A stretch of DNA of 64,000 bases from an uncultured Pseudomonas sp. (GCF_913774235.1 NZ_CAJYDW010000017.1:1-64000); one strand, 5' to 3'; positions 52,230 through 61,385 are shown, numbered from the stretch's first letter. Notes: generated from the sequence alone by a model not told the origin. Translations and numbers: made by a program.

Positions 52230-53114
52230 ATGCATGATACCGTAATGCGGCGCTCGCTTCTAGCGCAGGTGCTAGGGCTAGTCAAGTTGATGCGGCCCAA
52301 GCAGTGGGTAAAGAACGGTTTTGTTCTGGCGCCATTAGTTTTTGCCGGCTTTTTTTTGGATGCTAGAGCCGTTGGTCACGCGTTGTCGGCAATGGTTCTA
52401 TTTTGTGTTGCTTCGTCGGCAACATATGTTGTTAACGATATGCACGATATCGAGCGAGATCGTCGACATCCAAAAAAATCAAAAACCCGGCCTTTGGCGA
52501 GTGGGATTGTTTCTAAATTCGCTGCTACGATTTTGCTCGTGGTGTTATATGGCGTTTTGGTACTGGGCTGGTTTGTTGCTCCGAAAGTTATAGGTGTTAT
52601 TGCTTTCTACTTGATTTTGAATGTCGGTTACACTTTTGTGTTCAAGCATCAGCCAGTGGTCGATATATTTGTCATTGCTATAGGCTTTGTGTTGCGCGTT
52701 TATGCGGGTGCCATGGCATTGGATGTTCCTGTTTCCTCTTGGATGTTTATCACTACCCTTTGTTTGGCTTTGTATCTGGCCGCCGTGAAGCGTCGCCAGG
52801 AACTCAGTAAGAGTGGTAGTGAAGGGCGTCAGGTGCTTGAGAAATACTCCGCATCACTCGTGGATCGCTATGCGGAAATGTCAGCAACTGGAGCATTACT
52901 TTTTTATAGCATGTTCGTAATGTCTGCCAAGCCTGAATTGGTGGTTACGATTCCGCTGGTTTTGTTTGGCTTATTCCGTTATTGGTTCGTAGTAGAGGCT
53001 CTTGATGGTGGTGAGTCGCCTACAGATGCGCTGTTCGCTGACTGGCAGCTATTACTTACAGTTGTGCTTTGGGTGGTTGCATGTGGTTGGATGCTTTGGC
53101 CGGTGCAGGGGTAA
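52230..53114 (+). CDS. UbiA-type polyprenyl-phosphate phosphoribosyltransferase
   Basis: Membrane prenyltransferase-fold enzyme of 294 residues with about eight spans. LMRPKQWVKNGFVLAPLVF near the start and the metal-binding NDMHDIERDRRHPKKSKTRP (Asn69, Asp70, Asp73, Asp77) are the marks of the Rv3806c group, which moves 5-phosphoribose from PRPP to a polyprenyl phosphate, rather than of UbiA proper. This is the committed step toward lipid-linked D-arabinose. Start 52230 has GAGG upstream; an inner ATG at 52245 is possible. Two bases separate it from the next gene. Confidence 0.85.
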   Translation: MHDTVMRRSLLAQVLGLVKLMRPKQWVKNGFVLAPLVFAGFFLDARAVGHALSAMVLFCVASSATYVVNDMHDIERDRRHPKKSKTRPLASGIVSKFAATILLVVLYGVLVLGWFVAPKVIGVIAFYLILNVGYTFVFKHQPVVDIFVIAIGFVLRVYAGAMALDVPVSSWMFITTLCLALYLAAVKRRQELSKSGSEGRQVLEKYSASLVDRYAEMSATGALLFYSMFVMSAKPELVVTIPLVLFGLFRYWFVVEALDGGESPTDALFADWQLLLTVVLWVVACGWMLWPVQG

Positions 53115-53116
53115 TC

Positions 53117-53533
53117 ATGGTCATCTCTTATGCTCTTACACCATTTTTGGCATGGCTTGTTGCTGGAACGTCAAAATTTATTATCAATAGTTTCAAGGCC
53201 AAGCAACTTGCTTTTGGGCTAGTCGGCTATGGCGGGTTGCCGAGTAATCACAGTGCGATAGTAAGTAGCATGGCCGCGCTTATCGCTTTCAAGGAGGGCA
53301 TTGGGAGTCCTTCCTTTGGTGTCGCTATTGCGCTGGCTTTTATTGTTATTCTTGATGCTGCCAGTCTTCGTCGGCAAATAGGAAGGCAGGCTGTTATTCT
53401 TAACAGGCTGGCGGCTGGATCCTCTGGTTACCGGCCGGTGCGTGAACGTATGGGTCACACTCGAGTAGAAATTGCTGCTGGGGTCATGGTCGGTGTCTTA
53501 GTTGCTATGGCTGTCAGTAAATATTTGAGTTGA
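53117..53533 (+). CDS. Divergent PAP2 (DUF212) family protein, putative phosphatase
   Basis: Small membrane protein of 138 residues. YGGLPSNHSA (Ser43, Asn44, His45), the ILDAASLRRQIGRQAVILN stretch and RERMGHTRVE are the DUF212 signature; the two His-containing motifs resemble PAP2 phosphatase sites. Directly after the phosphoribosyltransferase, it is placed to remove the 5-phosphate of lipid-linked phosphoribose, the job assigned to a normal PAP2 protein (Rv3807c) in mycobacteria. The ATG at 53117 follows GCAGGGG; an ATG at 53081 inside the previous gene is less likely. The AT-rich spacer 53534-53706 holds nothing clear. Confidence 0.75.
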   Translation: MVISYALTPFLAWLVAGTSKFIINSFKAKQLAFGLVGYGGLPSNHSAIVSSMAALIAFKEGIGSPSFGVAIALAFIVILDAASLRRQIGRQAVILNRLAAGSSGYRPVRERMGHTRVEIAAGVMVGVLVAMAVSKYLS

Positions 53534-53706
53534 TAGTTGCGTTGCACGATGGTTCTCCGGTATTGGTGGTTGGTCGATGAGTACCTATGCCCTGCTGTTC
53601 CCTATTATATAGTTATCAGTCGATATTGATGCGGTTGATCAATAATTATTAAGTCTTGCTCCGAGTTTATTTTCGCTGGACTTTTATATTGCTCATCAAT
53701 AAAGGC

Positions 53707-54438
53707 TTACTCTGATCCTTGGCTGTACAGCTTGGAATCGCTGAAGTCCCCCGGCGCCAGTACCTCGCCGACCAGGATCAGCGCGGTGCGGCGGAAGTCC
53801 TTGTCGCGGGCCCGTTCGACGATGTCGGCCAGGGTGCCCTGGACGCTGTCCTGGTCCGGCCAGCTGGCGCGGTGGACGATGGCCACCGGGCAGACGGGGC
53901 CGTAGTACGGCAGCAGGTCGGCGACGATGCGCTCCAGCTGGCCCACGCCGAGATGGATGGCCAGGGTGGCGCGGTGGCGGGCCAGGTCGGCCAGGGCCTC
54001 GCCCTCCGGCATGGCGGTACGGCTGGCGTAGCGGGTGAGGATCACTGTCTGGCTGACCCCCGGCAGGGTCAGTTCGCAACCCAGCAGCGCGGCGCAGGCG
54101 GCGGTGGCGGTCACCCCGGGGACGATCTCGTAGGGAATGCCCAGCGCCTGCAGGCGGCGGATCTGCTCGCCGATGGCGCCGTACAGCGAGGGATCGCCGG
54201 AGTGCACCCGGGCCACGTCCTGCCCGCGGGCATGGGCGGCGGCCAGGTGGCCGACGATGGTGTCGAGATCCAGGCTGGCGGTGTCGATCACCGTCTCGGC
54301 GCTATGACCTTCCAGCACCGCGGGCGGCACCAGGGAGCCGGCATAGAGGATCACCGGGCACTGGCGGATCAGCCGCTGGCCCTTGACGGTGATGAGGTCG
54401 GGATCGCCGGGACCGGCGCCGATGAAATGGACGGTCAT
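53707..54438 (-). CDS. cobM: Precorrin-4 C(11)-methyltransferase
   Basis: SAM-dependent methylase of the cobalamin pathway, 243 residues. The uroporphyrinogen-methylase fold is clear: VHFIGAGPGDPDLITVKGQRL, VILYAGSLVPPAVL, VARVHSGDPSLYGAIGEQ and IVPGVTATAACAALLG. GC content returns to the genome norm here, so it defines the right edge of the AT-rich island. It overlaps cobK by 4 bases. Confidence 0.92.
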   Translation of the reverse strand: MTVHFIGAGPGDPDLITVKGQRLIRQCPVILYAGSLVPPAVLEGHSAETVIDTASLDLDTIVGHLAAAHARGQDVARVHSGDPSLYGAIGEQIRRLQALGIPYEIVPGVTATAACAALLGCELTLPGVSQTVILTRYASRTAMPEGEALADLARHRATLAIHLGVGQLERIVADLLPYYGPVCPVAIVHRASWPDQDSVQGTLADIVERARDKDFRRTALILVGEVLAPGDFSDSKLYSQGSE

Positions 54439-55157
54439 GGGGTTTCCTTGGTCAGGGCTGCGAGCAGGTCGGCGACGCTGGCGAATTCACGATCGACGGT
54501 GGGCAAGGCGGGGCGGCGCAAGATCAGCACCGGCAAGCCCCGCTCGCGGGCCACCTGCAGCTTGGGCTGGGTGGCGGCGCTGCCACTGTTCTTGCTGATC
54601 AGCACATCGAACTCTCCGTCGCCAAACAGCGCGCGTTCGGCTTCCAGGGCGAAGGGACCACGGTCGGCGATGATCCGTGCCCGCTCGGCAACGGGCTGAG
54701 CGTCGAGCAGGCGCAGGGTCCAGAACTGGTGGGTCGGGATCTCCGCGAGGTGCTCCAGGGGTTCGCGCCCCAGGGTAAAGAAGGGACGCGCGAAGGGCGC
54801 CAGCGCGGTTTGCAATTCGGCCCAGTCGGCCACCTCGCGCCAGTTATCGTCGGCTCCGGCCTGCCAGCCCGGGCGGCGCAGGGCCCAGCAGGGGACACCG
54901 GCCTGGGCCGCGGCAAGGGCGGCGTTTTTGCTGATTCGGGCGGCGTAGGGATGGGTGGCGTCCAGCAGCAGGTCGATGCTTTCACTGTGGAGAAAGGCGG
55001 CCAGGCCCGCGGCACCACCGTAGCCACCGACCCGCACCTGGCAGGGCAGGTCCTGGGGTACGCGACCGAGACCGGCCAGGCTGTAGATAGCCGCGGCCGG
55101 CAGCGTGCGAGCGATGGCCAGGGCTTCGGTGGTGCCGCCGAGCAGAAGGATCTTCAT
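54435..55157 (-). CDS. cobK: Precorrin-6A reductase
   Basis: NADPH-dependent reductase that makes precorrin-6B, 240 residues, within the family's range. It shows the N-terminal ILLLGGTTEALAIARTLP, DATHPYAARISKNAA and the late FDVLISKNSGSAATQPKL motifs. Start ATG 55157. It is translationally coupled to cobM (overlap 54435-54438). The 481-base repeat-filled spacer to cobL suggests either a separate promoter or a long structured leader. Confidence 0.92.
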   Translation of the reverse strand: MKILLLGGTTEALAIARTLPAAAIYSLAGLGRVPQDLPCQVRVGGYGGAAGLAAFLHSESIDLLLDATHPYAARISKNAALAAAQAGVPCWALRRPGWQAGADDNWREVADWAELQTALAPFARPFFTLGREPLEHLAEIPTHQFWTLRLLDAQPVAERARIIADRGPFALEAERALFGDGEFDVLISKNSGSAATQPKLQVARERGLPVLILRRPALPTVDREFASVADLLAALTKETP

Positions 55158-55638
55158 CGGGTTGCTTCCAGCTGGGCGCCGTGGGTTTGGTCAGGCATGG
55201 CGCGCCCTCACCCCGGCCCCTCTCCCCGAGGGAGAGGGGAGGAAAAGCGGTGCCTGGAGTCGAGTCGGGGAGCAGGACGGCTAGTCTCCCTGTAGAGCAG
55301 AATAGGAGGCGTCAGTCCGGACGCCAGACTTCCACCCCACCACCTAGCCGCCCTCTCTCCCCTGTGGGGAGAGGGGGCAAGGAGCAGCTCAGAGTCTTCA
55401 AGGATGAAAGGGGCACACCCAACCACCCCCCTTCCCCCGTGGGGAGGGGGCAGGGGTAAGGAGGCAGTGCGCGGCTCAGAGTCTTCAAGGATGGAAGGGA
55501 CACACCCAACCGCCCCCTCTCCCCCGCGGGGAGAGGGTTGGGGTGAGGGGGCAAGGCGCTGCGTACAGTCTGCACGTATGGAAGGGACACACCCGATCAC
55601 CCTCTCTTCCCTCGGGGAGCGGCGACCAAGATCAGCAC
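55158..55638. repeat. cobK-cobL spacer: GC-rich palindromes and an 87-bp tandem array
   Basis: 481 bases without a gene. Copies of the CCCTCACCCC-type palindrome seen at 29.8 and 39.1 kb occur at about 55205-55240, 55350-55378, 55428-55456, 55519-55550 and 55598-55622. From 55388 to 55625 there are three head-to-tail units: ATG-[AG]-AAGGG-[GA]-CACACCC appears at 55404, 55491 and 55578, exactly 87 bases apart, each followed by one palindrome. The third unit is more diverged at its start. Confidence 0.8.
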
Positions 55639-56841
55639 TCACGACTTCACCACCTCCAACAAGGTGATAGGCAGCGCCGCACGCCAGGTGTCGAAGGCGC
55701 CCAGCGGCTGGGCCTGGGCCACCTGCAGGCGGGTCAGGTCGCCACCGTGGCGTGCGCGGAAAGCCACCAGGGCGGCCTCGGTCTGCAGGGTCACGGCGTT
55801 GGCGACCAGGCGACCGCCGGGACGCAAGGCCGCCCAGCAGGTGTCCAGCACCCCTGGCGCGGTGAGGCCGCCGCCGATGAAGATGGCGTCCGGGGTGGCC
55901 AGACCGGTCAGGGCCTCCGGTGCCTGGCCGGCCACCAGGTGCAGGGCCGGGGCGCCGAGGTGATCGCGGTTATGGAGGATATGCGCCTGGCGTCCGGCGT
56001 CGGCCTCGATGGCCAGTACCCGGCAACTGGGATGGCTGCGCGCCCATTCGATGCCGATGGAGCCGCAGCCGGCGCCCACGTCCCATAGCAGCTCGCCAGG
56101 GCGCGGCGCCAGGCGCGCCAGGGTCACGGCGCGCACGTCTCTCTTGGTCAGTTGGCCGTCGTGGCGATAGGCGCTGTCCGGCAGGCCGGGGGTGAGCGGC
56201 AGGCCCGTCTCACCGGTCTCGCTGAGGACCTCGATGGCCACCAGATTCAACGCTGCCGCTTCGGCCAGTGACCAAGCCTGGGCGCTGCCGGTGATGCGGC
56301 GTTCCAGGGGGCCGCCCAGGTGTTCCAACACCTGCAACTGGCTGGCGCCAAAGCCCTGCTCCACCAGCAGCTCGGCCAAGGCAGCGGGACTGCGGCCGTC
56401 GTTGCTCAGCACCAGCAGCCGGGCACCCGGATGCAGGTGGTGCACCACCCCGGCCAGGGGCCGGGCCACCACCGACAGCAACGCCACCTCCTGCAGGGGC
56501 CAGCCCAGGCGGGCCGCGGCCAGGGAATAGGAGGAGGGCGCCGGTAGCACCTGCAGTTCGTCGGCCGACAGCTGGCGCGAGAGGCTCGCGCCGACGCCGA
56601 ACAGCATGGGATCACCGCTGGCCAGCACGCAAACCGGCGTACCGCGCCGGTCCAGGACCGGGGCCAGGGCGAAGGGCTGCGGCCAGGGCTCGCGGGTGGC
56701 GCGGATGCAGGGTGGCAGCAGCGCCAGCTGGCGCGGACCGCCGATGACGACCTGCGCCTCCAGCAGGGCGCGACGCGCCTGCTTGCCGAGGCCGGGGTAG
56801 CCGTCTTCGCCGATACCCACCACGGTCAGCCAGGGGATCAT
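55639..56841 (-). CDS. cobL: Precorrin-6Y C5,15-methyltransferase (decarboxylating), CbiE-CbiT fusion
   Basis: Bifunctional enzyme that methylates C5 and C15 and decarboxylates the C12 acetate. Of its 400 residues, the first half is CbiE-like ([32 protein letters not shown]) and the second half CbiT-like ([46 protein letters not shown]). The ATG at 56841 has GAGG upstream; a TTG two codons earlier is rejected. It diverges from cobG across 98 bases. Confidence 0.93.
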   Translation of the reverse strand: MIPWLTVVGIGEDGYPGLGKQARRALLEAQVVIGGPRQLALLPPCIRATREPWPQPFALAPVLDRRGTPVCVLASGDPMLFGVGASLSRQLSADELQVLPAPSSYSLAAARLGWPLQEVALLSVVARPLAGVVHHLHPGARLLVLSNDGRSPAALAELLVEQGFGASQLQVLEHLGGPLERRITGSAQAWSLAEAAALNLVAIEVLSETGETGLPLTPGLPDSAYRHDGQLTKRDVRAVTLARLAPRPGELLWDVGAGCGSIGIEWARSHPSCRVLAIEADAGRQAHILHNRDHLGAPALHLVAGQAPEALTGLATPDAIFIGGGLTAPGVLDTCWAALRPGGRLVANAVTLQTEAALVAFRARHGGDLTRLQVAQAQPLGAFDTWRAALPITLLEVVKS

Positions 56842-56877
56842 GAACAAACCTCATCGAACGTCAGCCGACCGGGCGTT

Positions 56878-56906
56878 TTCAAGGGGTCGGGCAAAGCGGG
56901 CATAAT
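56878..56906 (+). promoter_or_regulatory. Possible promoter for cobG-cobJ
   Basis: TTCAAG (56878-56883) and CATAAT (56901-56906) are 17 bases apart, which would give a leader of about 27 bases before the GTG start of cobG. The -10 is good and the -35 weak; this is a pattern call only. Confidence 0.4.
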
Positions 56907-56939
56907 AGCGGCTTTCTCCGTCCAGCCCGACCTTCCGCC

Positions 56940-58226
56940 GTGAATCCTCTGTCTTCCTCCGCCACCGTCCCGCGGCCCTCGGCCTGTCCGGGATTGCTGC
57001 GCATCGTGCCCGCGCGCGATGGCGGCCTGTGCCGGGTGAAGTTGCCGGGTGGACGACTAACGGCAGACCAGGCACGGGCCATCGCTGCCGCCAGCGAGCG
57101 CTGGGCGACTGGGGTTTTGGAACTGACCAACAGAGCCAACCTGCAACTGCGTGGCGTGCGCCCGGAAGGGGCCGATGCCCTGGTCGCTGACTTGCAAGCC
57201 GCCGGTCTGGGCCCCAGCGATCCGGCTGCCGACGACGTGCGCAATCTGTTGCTGAGCCCTGCGGCGGGCCGCGATCCGCAACAGCAGCAGGACGTCCGCC
57301 CCCTGGCCGCCGAACTGCTGGCCCTGTTGGAAGGCGACCGCCGCCTGCATGGGCTATCGGCCAAGTTCGCCCTGCAATTGGACGGCGGCGAAGCCCTGGC
57401 GCGGCTCGATCATCCCCACGATGTCTGGCTGTCGGCGCGCGCCGAGGGCTTCGTGCTCGGCCTGGCCGGTACGCTGCTGGATGCACCCCTGGGTCTGATC
57501 CCCGTGGGGCACGAGGTAGCCACGGTGGCGACCCTGCTGCATCGCTTTCTCGACCTGGCCGGTCCCGAGCAGAGCCGCATGCGACAGTTGCTGGCGCAAT
57601 ATCCGGTCGAGGAGCTGCTGGTCGGTCTGGATCTGCTGCCGACTCCAAGCCAGCCACGCGCGCCAGCGGAAACCGCCAGGCGCCTGGGTAGCCATCCCCA
57701 GCGCCAAGCCGGCTTCCACTGGGTCGGCACCCAACCCGCCCTGGGTCGACTGCCAGCCGCGACCCTGGCCGCGGTCGCCGACCTGGCCGAGCGCCTGGGC
57801 AATGGCGACCTGCACCTCACCCCCTGGCAGGGCCTGCTGCTGCCGGATGTACCAGTAGATAAGGCAGCCGAGCTGCTCGCCTTGCTGGCTGCCCTGGAGC
57901 TGACCACCGATGCCGCGGCGCCCCTGGCCCGATTGGTCGCCTGTACCGGCAGCCAGGGCTGCGCCAAGGGCCAGGCCGACACCAAGGGCGATGCGCTGCG
58001 CCTGGCCGGGCAGCTGCCCGCGGACGTCGAGGTGCACCTCTCCGGTTGCCCACGCAGTTGCGCCCTGGCCGGCCAGGCCCCCCACACCCTGCTGGCGGTG
58101 GCCCCCGGCCGCTATGACCTCTTCGCGCGCGACGCTACCCAGCCCGGTCCGGGCCGGCGGCGCGCCACCCAACTATCCCTCGACGAGGCCGCCGCCTGGC
58201 TGGCCCGGAGTCCTAGTGATGCTTGA
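56940..58226 (+). CDS. cobG: Precorrin-3B synthase CobG
   Basis: Oxygen-using iron-sulfur monooxygenase of the aerobic cobalamin route, 428 residues, related to sulfite/nitrite reductases. Two ferredoxin-like half domains are followed by the cluster ligands Cys335, Cys341, Cys370 and Cys374 (ACTGSQGCAKG and SGCPRSCA). Its presence shows that ring contraction depends on oxygen. The start is GTG at 56940 with no ATG nearby; the exact start is moderately sure. It overlaps cobH by 8 bases. Confidence 0.91.
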   Translation: MNPLSSSATVPRPSACPGLLRIVPARDGGLCRVKLPGGRLTADQARAIAAASERWATGVLELTNRANLQLRGVRPEGADALVADLQAAGLGPSDPAADDVRNLLLSPAAGRDPQQQQDVRPLAAELLALLEGDRRLHGLSAKFALQLDGGEALARLDHPHDVWLSARAEGFVLGLAGTLLDAPLGLIPVGHEVATVATLLHRFLDLAGPEQSRMRQLLAQYPVEELLVGLDLLPTPSQPRAPAETARRLGSHPQRQAGFHWVGTQPALGRLPAATLAAVADLAERLGNGDLHLTPWQGLLLPDVPVDKAAELLALLAALELTTDAAAPLARLVACTGSQGCAKGQADTKGDALRLAGQLPADVEVHLSGCPRSCALAGQAPHTLLAVAPGRYDLFARDATQPGPGRRRATQLSLDEAAAWLARSPSDA

Positions 58227-58845
58227 ATACGAACGCGACGGCCAGGCGATTTATCGCCAATCCTTCGCCACCATCCGCGCCGAGGCCGATCTCTCGGCCA
58301 TCCCCGCCGATCTGGAAAAGCTCGCCGTGCGGGTGATCCACGCTTGCGGCATGGTCGACGTGGTCCGGGACCTGGCCTTTTCCCCGGGTGCCGGGGCGGC
58401 CGGTCGCGCGGCCCTGGCGGCCGGTGCGCCCATCCTCTGCGACGCGCGCATGGTCGCCGAGGGCGTCACCCGTACCCGGCTGCCGGCGGATAATCAGGTC
58501 ATCTGCACCCTGCACGACGAGGGCATTCGCGAGCTGGCGCTGGAGCGGGGCAACACCCGCTCGGCAGTGGCCCTGGAGCGCTGGCGGCCGCACCTGGCCG
58601 GCAGCGTGGTGGTGATCGGCAATGCCCCCACGGCGCTGTTCTACCTGCTGGAAATGCTCGATGCCGGCGCGCCCAAGCCGGCGCTGATCCTCGGCATGCC
58701 GGTGGGCTTCGTCGGGGCGATGGAGTCCAAGGACGCCCTGGCCGCCGACAGCCGTGGCGTGCCCTACGTCATCGTCCGCGGTCGGCGGGGCGGCAGTGCC
58801 ATGGCCGCCGCGGCGGTCAACGCCCTGGCCACGGAGGTGGAGTGA
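58219..58845 (+). CDS. cobH: Precorrin-8X methylmutase
   Basis: Moves the C11 methyl group to C12, giving hydrogenobyrinate. The 208 residues carry [19 protein letters not shown] with the catalytic His, [31 protein letters not shown] and [16 protein letters not shown], all typical. The ATG at 58219 lies within the end of cobG, and its stop overlaps the cobI start, so translation is coupled along the unit. Confidence 0.94.
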   Translation: MLEYERDGQAIYRQSFATIRAEADLSAIPADLEKLAVRVIHACGMVDVVRDLAFSPGAGAAGRAALAAGAPILCDARMVAEGVTRTRLPADNQVICTLHDEGIRELALERGNTRSAVALERWRPHLAGSVVVIGNAPTALFYLLEMLDAGAPKPALILGMPVGFVGAMESKDALAADSRGVPYVIVRGRRGGSAMAAAAVNALATEVE

Positions 58846-59585
58846 TGGCCGGCCGCCTGCTCGGCCTGGGCGTCGGCCCGGGCGATCCGGAACTCATCAC
58901 CCTGAAGGCCCTGCGCCTGCTGCAGGGCGCACCGGTAGTGGCCTATTTCGTCGCCAAGGCCAAGGCTAACGTCGGCCAGGGCGGCAATGCCTTCGGCGTC
59001 ATCGAGGGCTATCTGCAGGACGGCCAGCAGCGCCTGCCGCTGGTCTATCCGGTGACCACCGAAAAGCTGGCGCCGCCGCTGTCCTACGAGACGGTGATCG
59101 CCGACTTCTACGACACCGCCGCCGCCCAGGTGGCCGATCATCTGGACGCCGGCCGCGACGTGGCGGTGATCTGCGAGGGCGATCCCTTCTTCTACGGCTC
59201 CTATATGTACCTGCACGACCGCCTGGCCGAGCGCTACGAGGCCCAGGTGGTGCCGGGGGTCTGCTCCATGCTCGGCGGCGTGGCCATGCTCGGCCTGCCG
59301 CTGGTCTATCGCAACCAGACCCTCACGGTGCTCTCCGGGGTGCTCTCCGCCGAGGAACTCAAGGCGCGCCTGGCGAGCGCCGACGCCGCCGTGGTGATGA
59401 AGCTCGGCCGCAACTTCGAGAAGGTGCGTCAGGTCCTGCGTGACCTGGGCCTGGACCAGCGCGCCCGCTACATCGAGCGCGCCACCATGGACAACCAGCG
59501 CATCGTCGCGCTGGACGAGGTGGAGCCCATGGCCTCGCCGTATTTCTCGCTGGTAGTGGTGCCGGGGGTGAAATGGAAGGGTTGA
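58845..59585 (+). CDS. cobI: Precorrin-2 C(20)-methyltransferase
   Basis: SAM-dependent methylase of 246 residues making precorrin-3A. Motifs: [41 protein letters not shown] and [14 protein letters not shown]. The ATG at 58845 shares a base with the cobH stop (TGATG), with GGAGG at 58833-58837; a GTG one codon earlier is less likely. The end overlaps cobJ by 13 bases. Confidence 0.94.
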   Translation: MAGRLLGLGVGPGDPELITLKALRLLQGAPVVAYFVAKAKANVGQGGNAFGVIEGYLQDGQQRLPLVYPVTTEKLAPPLSYETVIADFYDTAAAQVADHLDAGRDVAVICEGDPFFYGSYMYLHDRLAERYEAQVVPGVCSMLGGVAMLGLPLVYRNQTLTVLSGVLSAEELKARLASADAAVVMKLGRNFEKVRQVLRDLGLDQRARYIERATMDNQRIVALDEVEPMASPYFSLVVVPGVKWKG

Positions 59586-61243
59586 GCCCGGCCATCGTCA
59601 TCCTCGGTCCCGGCGCCCTGGCCACCGCCCGCCGCTTGCAGAGCGGCTTGCCAGGCAGCCTGGTGCACGGCCTGGCCGGCCGGGTCGAGGGCGATGTCAG
59701 CTACAGCGCCTTCGGCGACCATCTGCGTGACCTCTATCGGCAACAGCGGCCGTTGGTGGTGCTCTGCGCCGCCGGCATCGTCATCCGCAGCCTGGCGTCC
59801 TTGCTGGATGACAAGACCGCCGAGCCGCCGGTGCTGGCGGTGGCCGAGGACGGTAGCGCCGTGGTGCCGCTGCTGGGTGGCCTGGCCGGCGCCAATTGCC
59901 TGGCCCGTCAGCTCGGTACGCTGCTGGAGGTGGCCCCGGCCATCACCACCAGTGGCGAACTGAGATTCGGCACCTGTCTGCTCGATCCGCCGGCCGGCTA
60001 TGCCCTGGCCGATGTCGACGTGGCCAAGCACCGGGTGGCCGATCTGCTGGCCGGTGAGCCGGTGCGCATCGAGGGCGAGGCGCCCTGGCTGGAGGAGGTG
60101 CCCCTGGCCCGCGATCCTGGCGCGCGGCAACGCATCCTGGTCTCGCCCATGATCAGCGCTGACGACCACACCCTGTTGATCCATCCCCGCGCCGTGCTGG
60201 TGGCGGTGCGCGCCGATGCCACGGCTGCCGCGGTCAGCGAGCGACTCGCCCGCGCCGGCTATGCACCGGCTGCCGTGGCGGTGCTGCTGGCGCGCGCCGA
60301 GGACATGCCCGACCTGCGCCTGGCTGAACTGGCCGACGCCCTGAGGCTGCCACTGCGTTTCGTCGATAATACCACCCCTGAATTCGCCGGGCAGGCGGTG
60401 GTGCAGGCGCAGGAGGAGGGTGTCGCCCTGTACCTGCACTCGGCGCCGCTGGAGATCGATCTTCTCGGCCAACGCCGCGGGCGCCTTAGCGTGGTGGGCC
60501 TCGGCCCCGGTGCGGCGGAGCTCATGGCACCGGTGGTGCGCCGCGCCCTGGACCAGGCCCAGGACGTGCTCGGCTACGCCACCTACGTGAAGTTGGCCGG
60601 CCCTTTGCGCCCGGACCAACTGGCCCATGCCAGCGACAACCGCGAGGAATTGCAGCGCGCCCGCCATGCCTTCGAACTGGCCGCCAGCGGGCGCCAGGTG
60701 GTGATGGTGTCGTCCGGCGATCCGGGCGTCTTCGCCATGGCCGCCGCGGTGCTGGAGGTGCTGGAAGGCGCCGACGATCCGCGCTGGGCGGCGGTTGAGC
60801 TGGAAATCCTGCCAGGCATCACCGCGGCCATGGCCAGCGCCGCCCTGGCCGGCGCGCCCCTGGGCCACGACTTCTGCCTGATTTCCCTGTCCGACAACCT
60901 CAAGCCCTGGGCGGTGATCGAGCAGCGCCTGCGCCAGGCCGCCGCGGCGGACCTGGCCATGGCCTTCTACAACCCCATCTCCAAGGCGCGTCCGCACCAG
61001 CTGGAGCGGGCGCTGGACGTCCTGCGCAGTTGCCGCCCGGCGACCACCCCGGTGATCCTCGGCCGCGACGTCGGCCGTCCGGGTGGCGGTCTCGAATACA
61101 CCAGCCTCGGTGCCCTGCGCAGCGAGATGGTGGATTCGCGCACCCTGGTGATCCTCGGCTCCAGCCATACCCGGCGTTTCCCCCGGGCCGATGGCGGTGA
61201 ATGGGTCTATACGCCGCGCTGGTATGATCCGAAATTGTTATAA
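59573..61243 (+). CDS. cobJ: CbiG-CobJ fusion: cobalamin synthesis protein / precorrin-3B C(17)-methyltransferase
   Basis: 556 residues in two parts. Residues 1 to about 300 are CbiG-like ([38 protein letters not shown], the LPLRFVDN-type C-terminal subdomain). From about 303 the methylase CobJ begins ([61 protein letters not shown]). CbiG opens the lactone in the anaerobic route, yet here it is fused to CobJ in a cluster with oxygen-dependent CobG; Pseudomonas is known for this fusion. No cobF-type gene is in the window. Confidence 0.93.
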   Translation: MEGLSPAIVILGPGALATARRLQSGLPGSLVHGLAGRVEGDVSYSAFGDHLRDLYRQQRPLVVLCAAGIVIRSLASLLDDKTAEPPVLAVAEDGSAVVPLLGGLAGANCLARQLGTLLEVAPAITTSGELRFGTCLLDPPAGYALADVDVAKHRVADLLAGEPVRIEGEAPWLEEVPLARDPGARQRILVSPMISADDHTLLIHPRAVLVAVRADATAAAVSERLARAGYAPAAVAVLLARAEDMPDLRLAELADALRLPLRFVDNTTPEFAGQAVVQAQEEGVALYLHSAPLEIDLLGQRRGRLSVVGLGPGAAELMAPVVRRALDQAQDVLGYATYVKLAGPLRPDQLAHASDNREELQRARHAFELAASGRQVVMVSSGDPGVFAMAAAVLEVLEGADDPRWAAVELEILPGITAAMASAALAGAPLGHDFCLISLSDNLKPWAVIEQRLRQAAAADLAMAFYNPISKARPHQLERALDVLRSCRPATTPVILGRDVGRPGGGLEYTSLGALRSEMVDSRTLVILGSSHTRRFPRADGGEWVYTPRWYDPKLL

Positions 61244-61261
61244 AGTAACATTTAGTGCTTG

Positions 61262-61385
61262 AATCCTGGTCGCCGCTGCCTCACCCTCGGCGACCCCTTA
61301 GATCCCTTGGCGGGAAGCCGGTGAGAATCCGGCGCGGTCGCGCCACTGTGAGCTTCAAGAGAAGCGAGCCAGACCTTGCCAGGGG
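61262..61385 (+). promoter_or_regulatory. Cobalamin riboswitch
   Basis: The core GGGAAGCCGGTGAGAATCC (61312-61330), the B12 box GCGCCACTGTG (61340-61350) and the closing AGCCAGACCTTGCC (61367-61380) follow the adenosylcobalamin aptamer consensus in order and spacing. It sits 44 bases before the ABC-importer binding-protein gene and just after cobJ, so high B12 should shut off the importer operon downstream. Exact ends are approximate. Confidence 0.92.

Noticed and set aside
52230-53114. 4-hydroxybenzoate octaprenyltransferase (true UbiA)
   Set aside because: Its NDMHDIERDRRHP motif and MRPKQWVKN start, together with DprE1/DprE2/GtrA neighbours, fit the phosphoribosyltransferase branch. No ubiquinone gene is nearby.
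55388-55625. CRISPR array suggested by regular 87-base spacing
   Set aside because: The units repeat over nearly their whole length, including the hairpin, so there are no unique spacers. It is a tandem duplication of a repeat.
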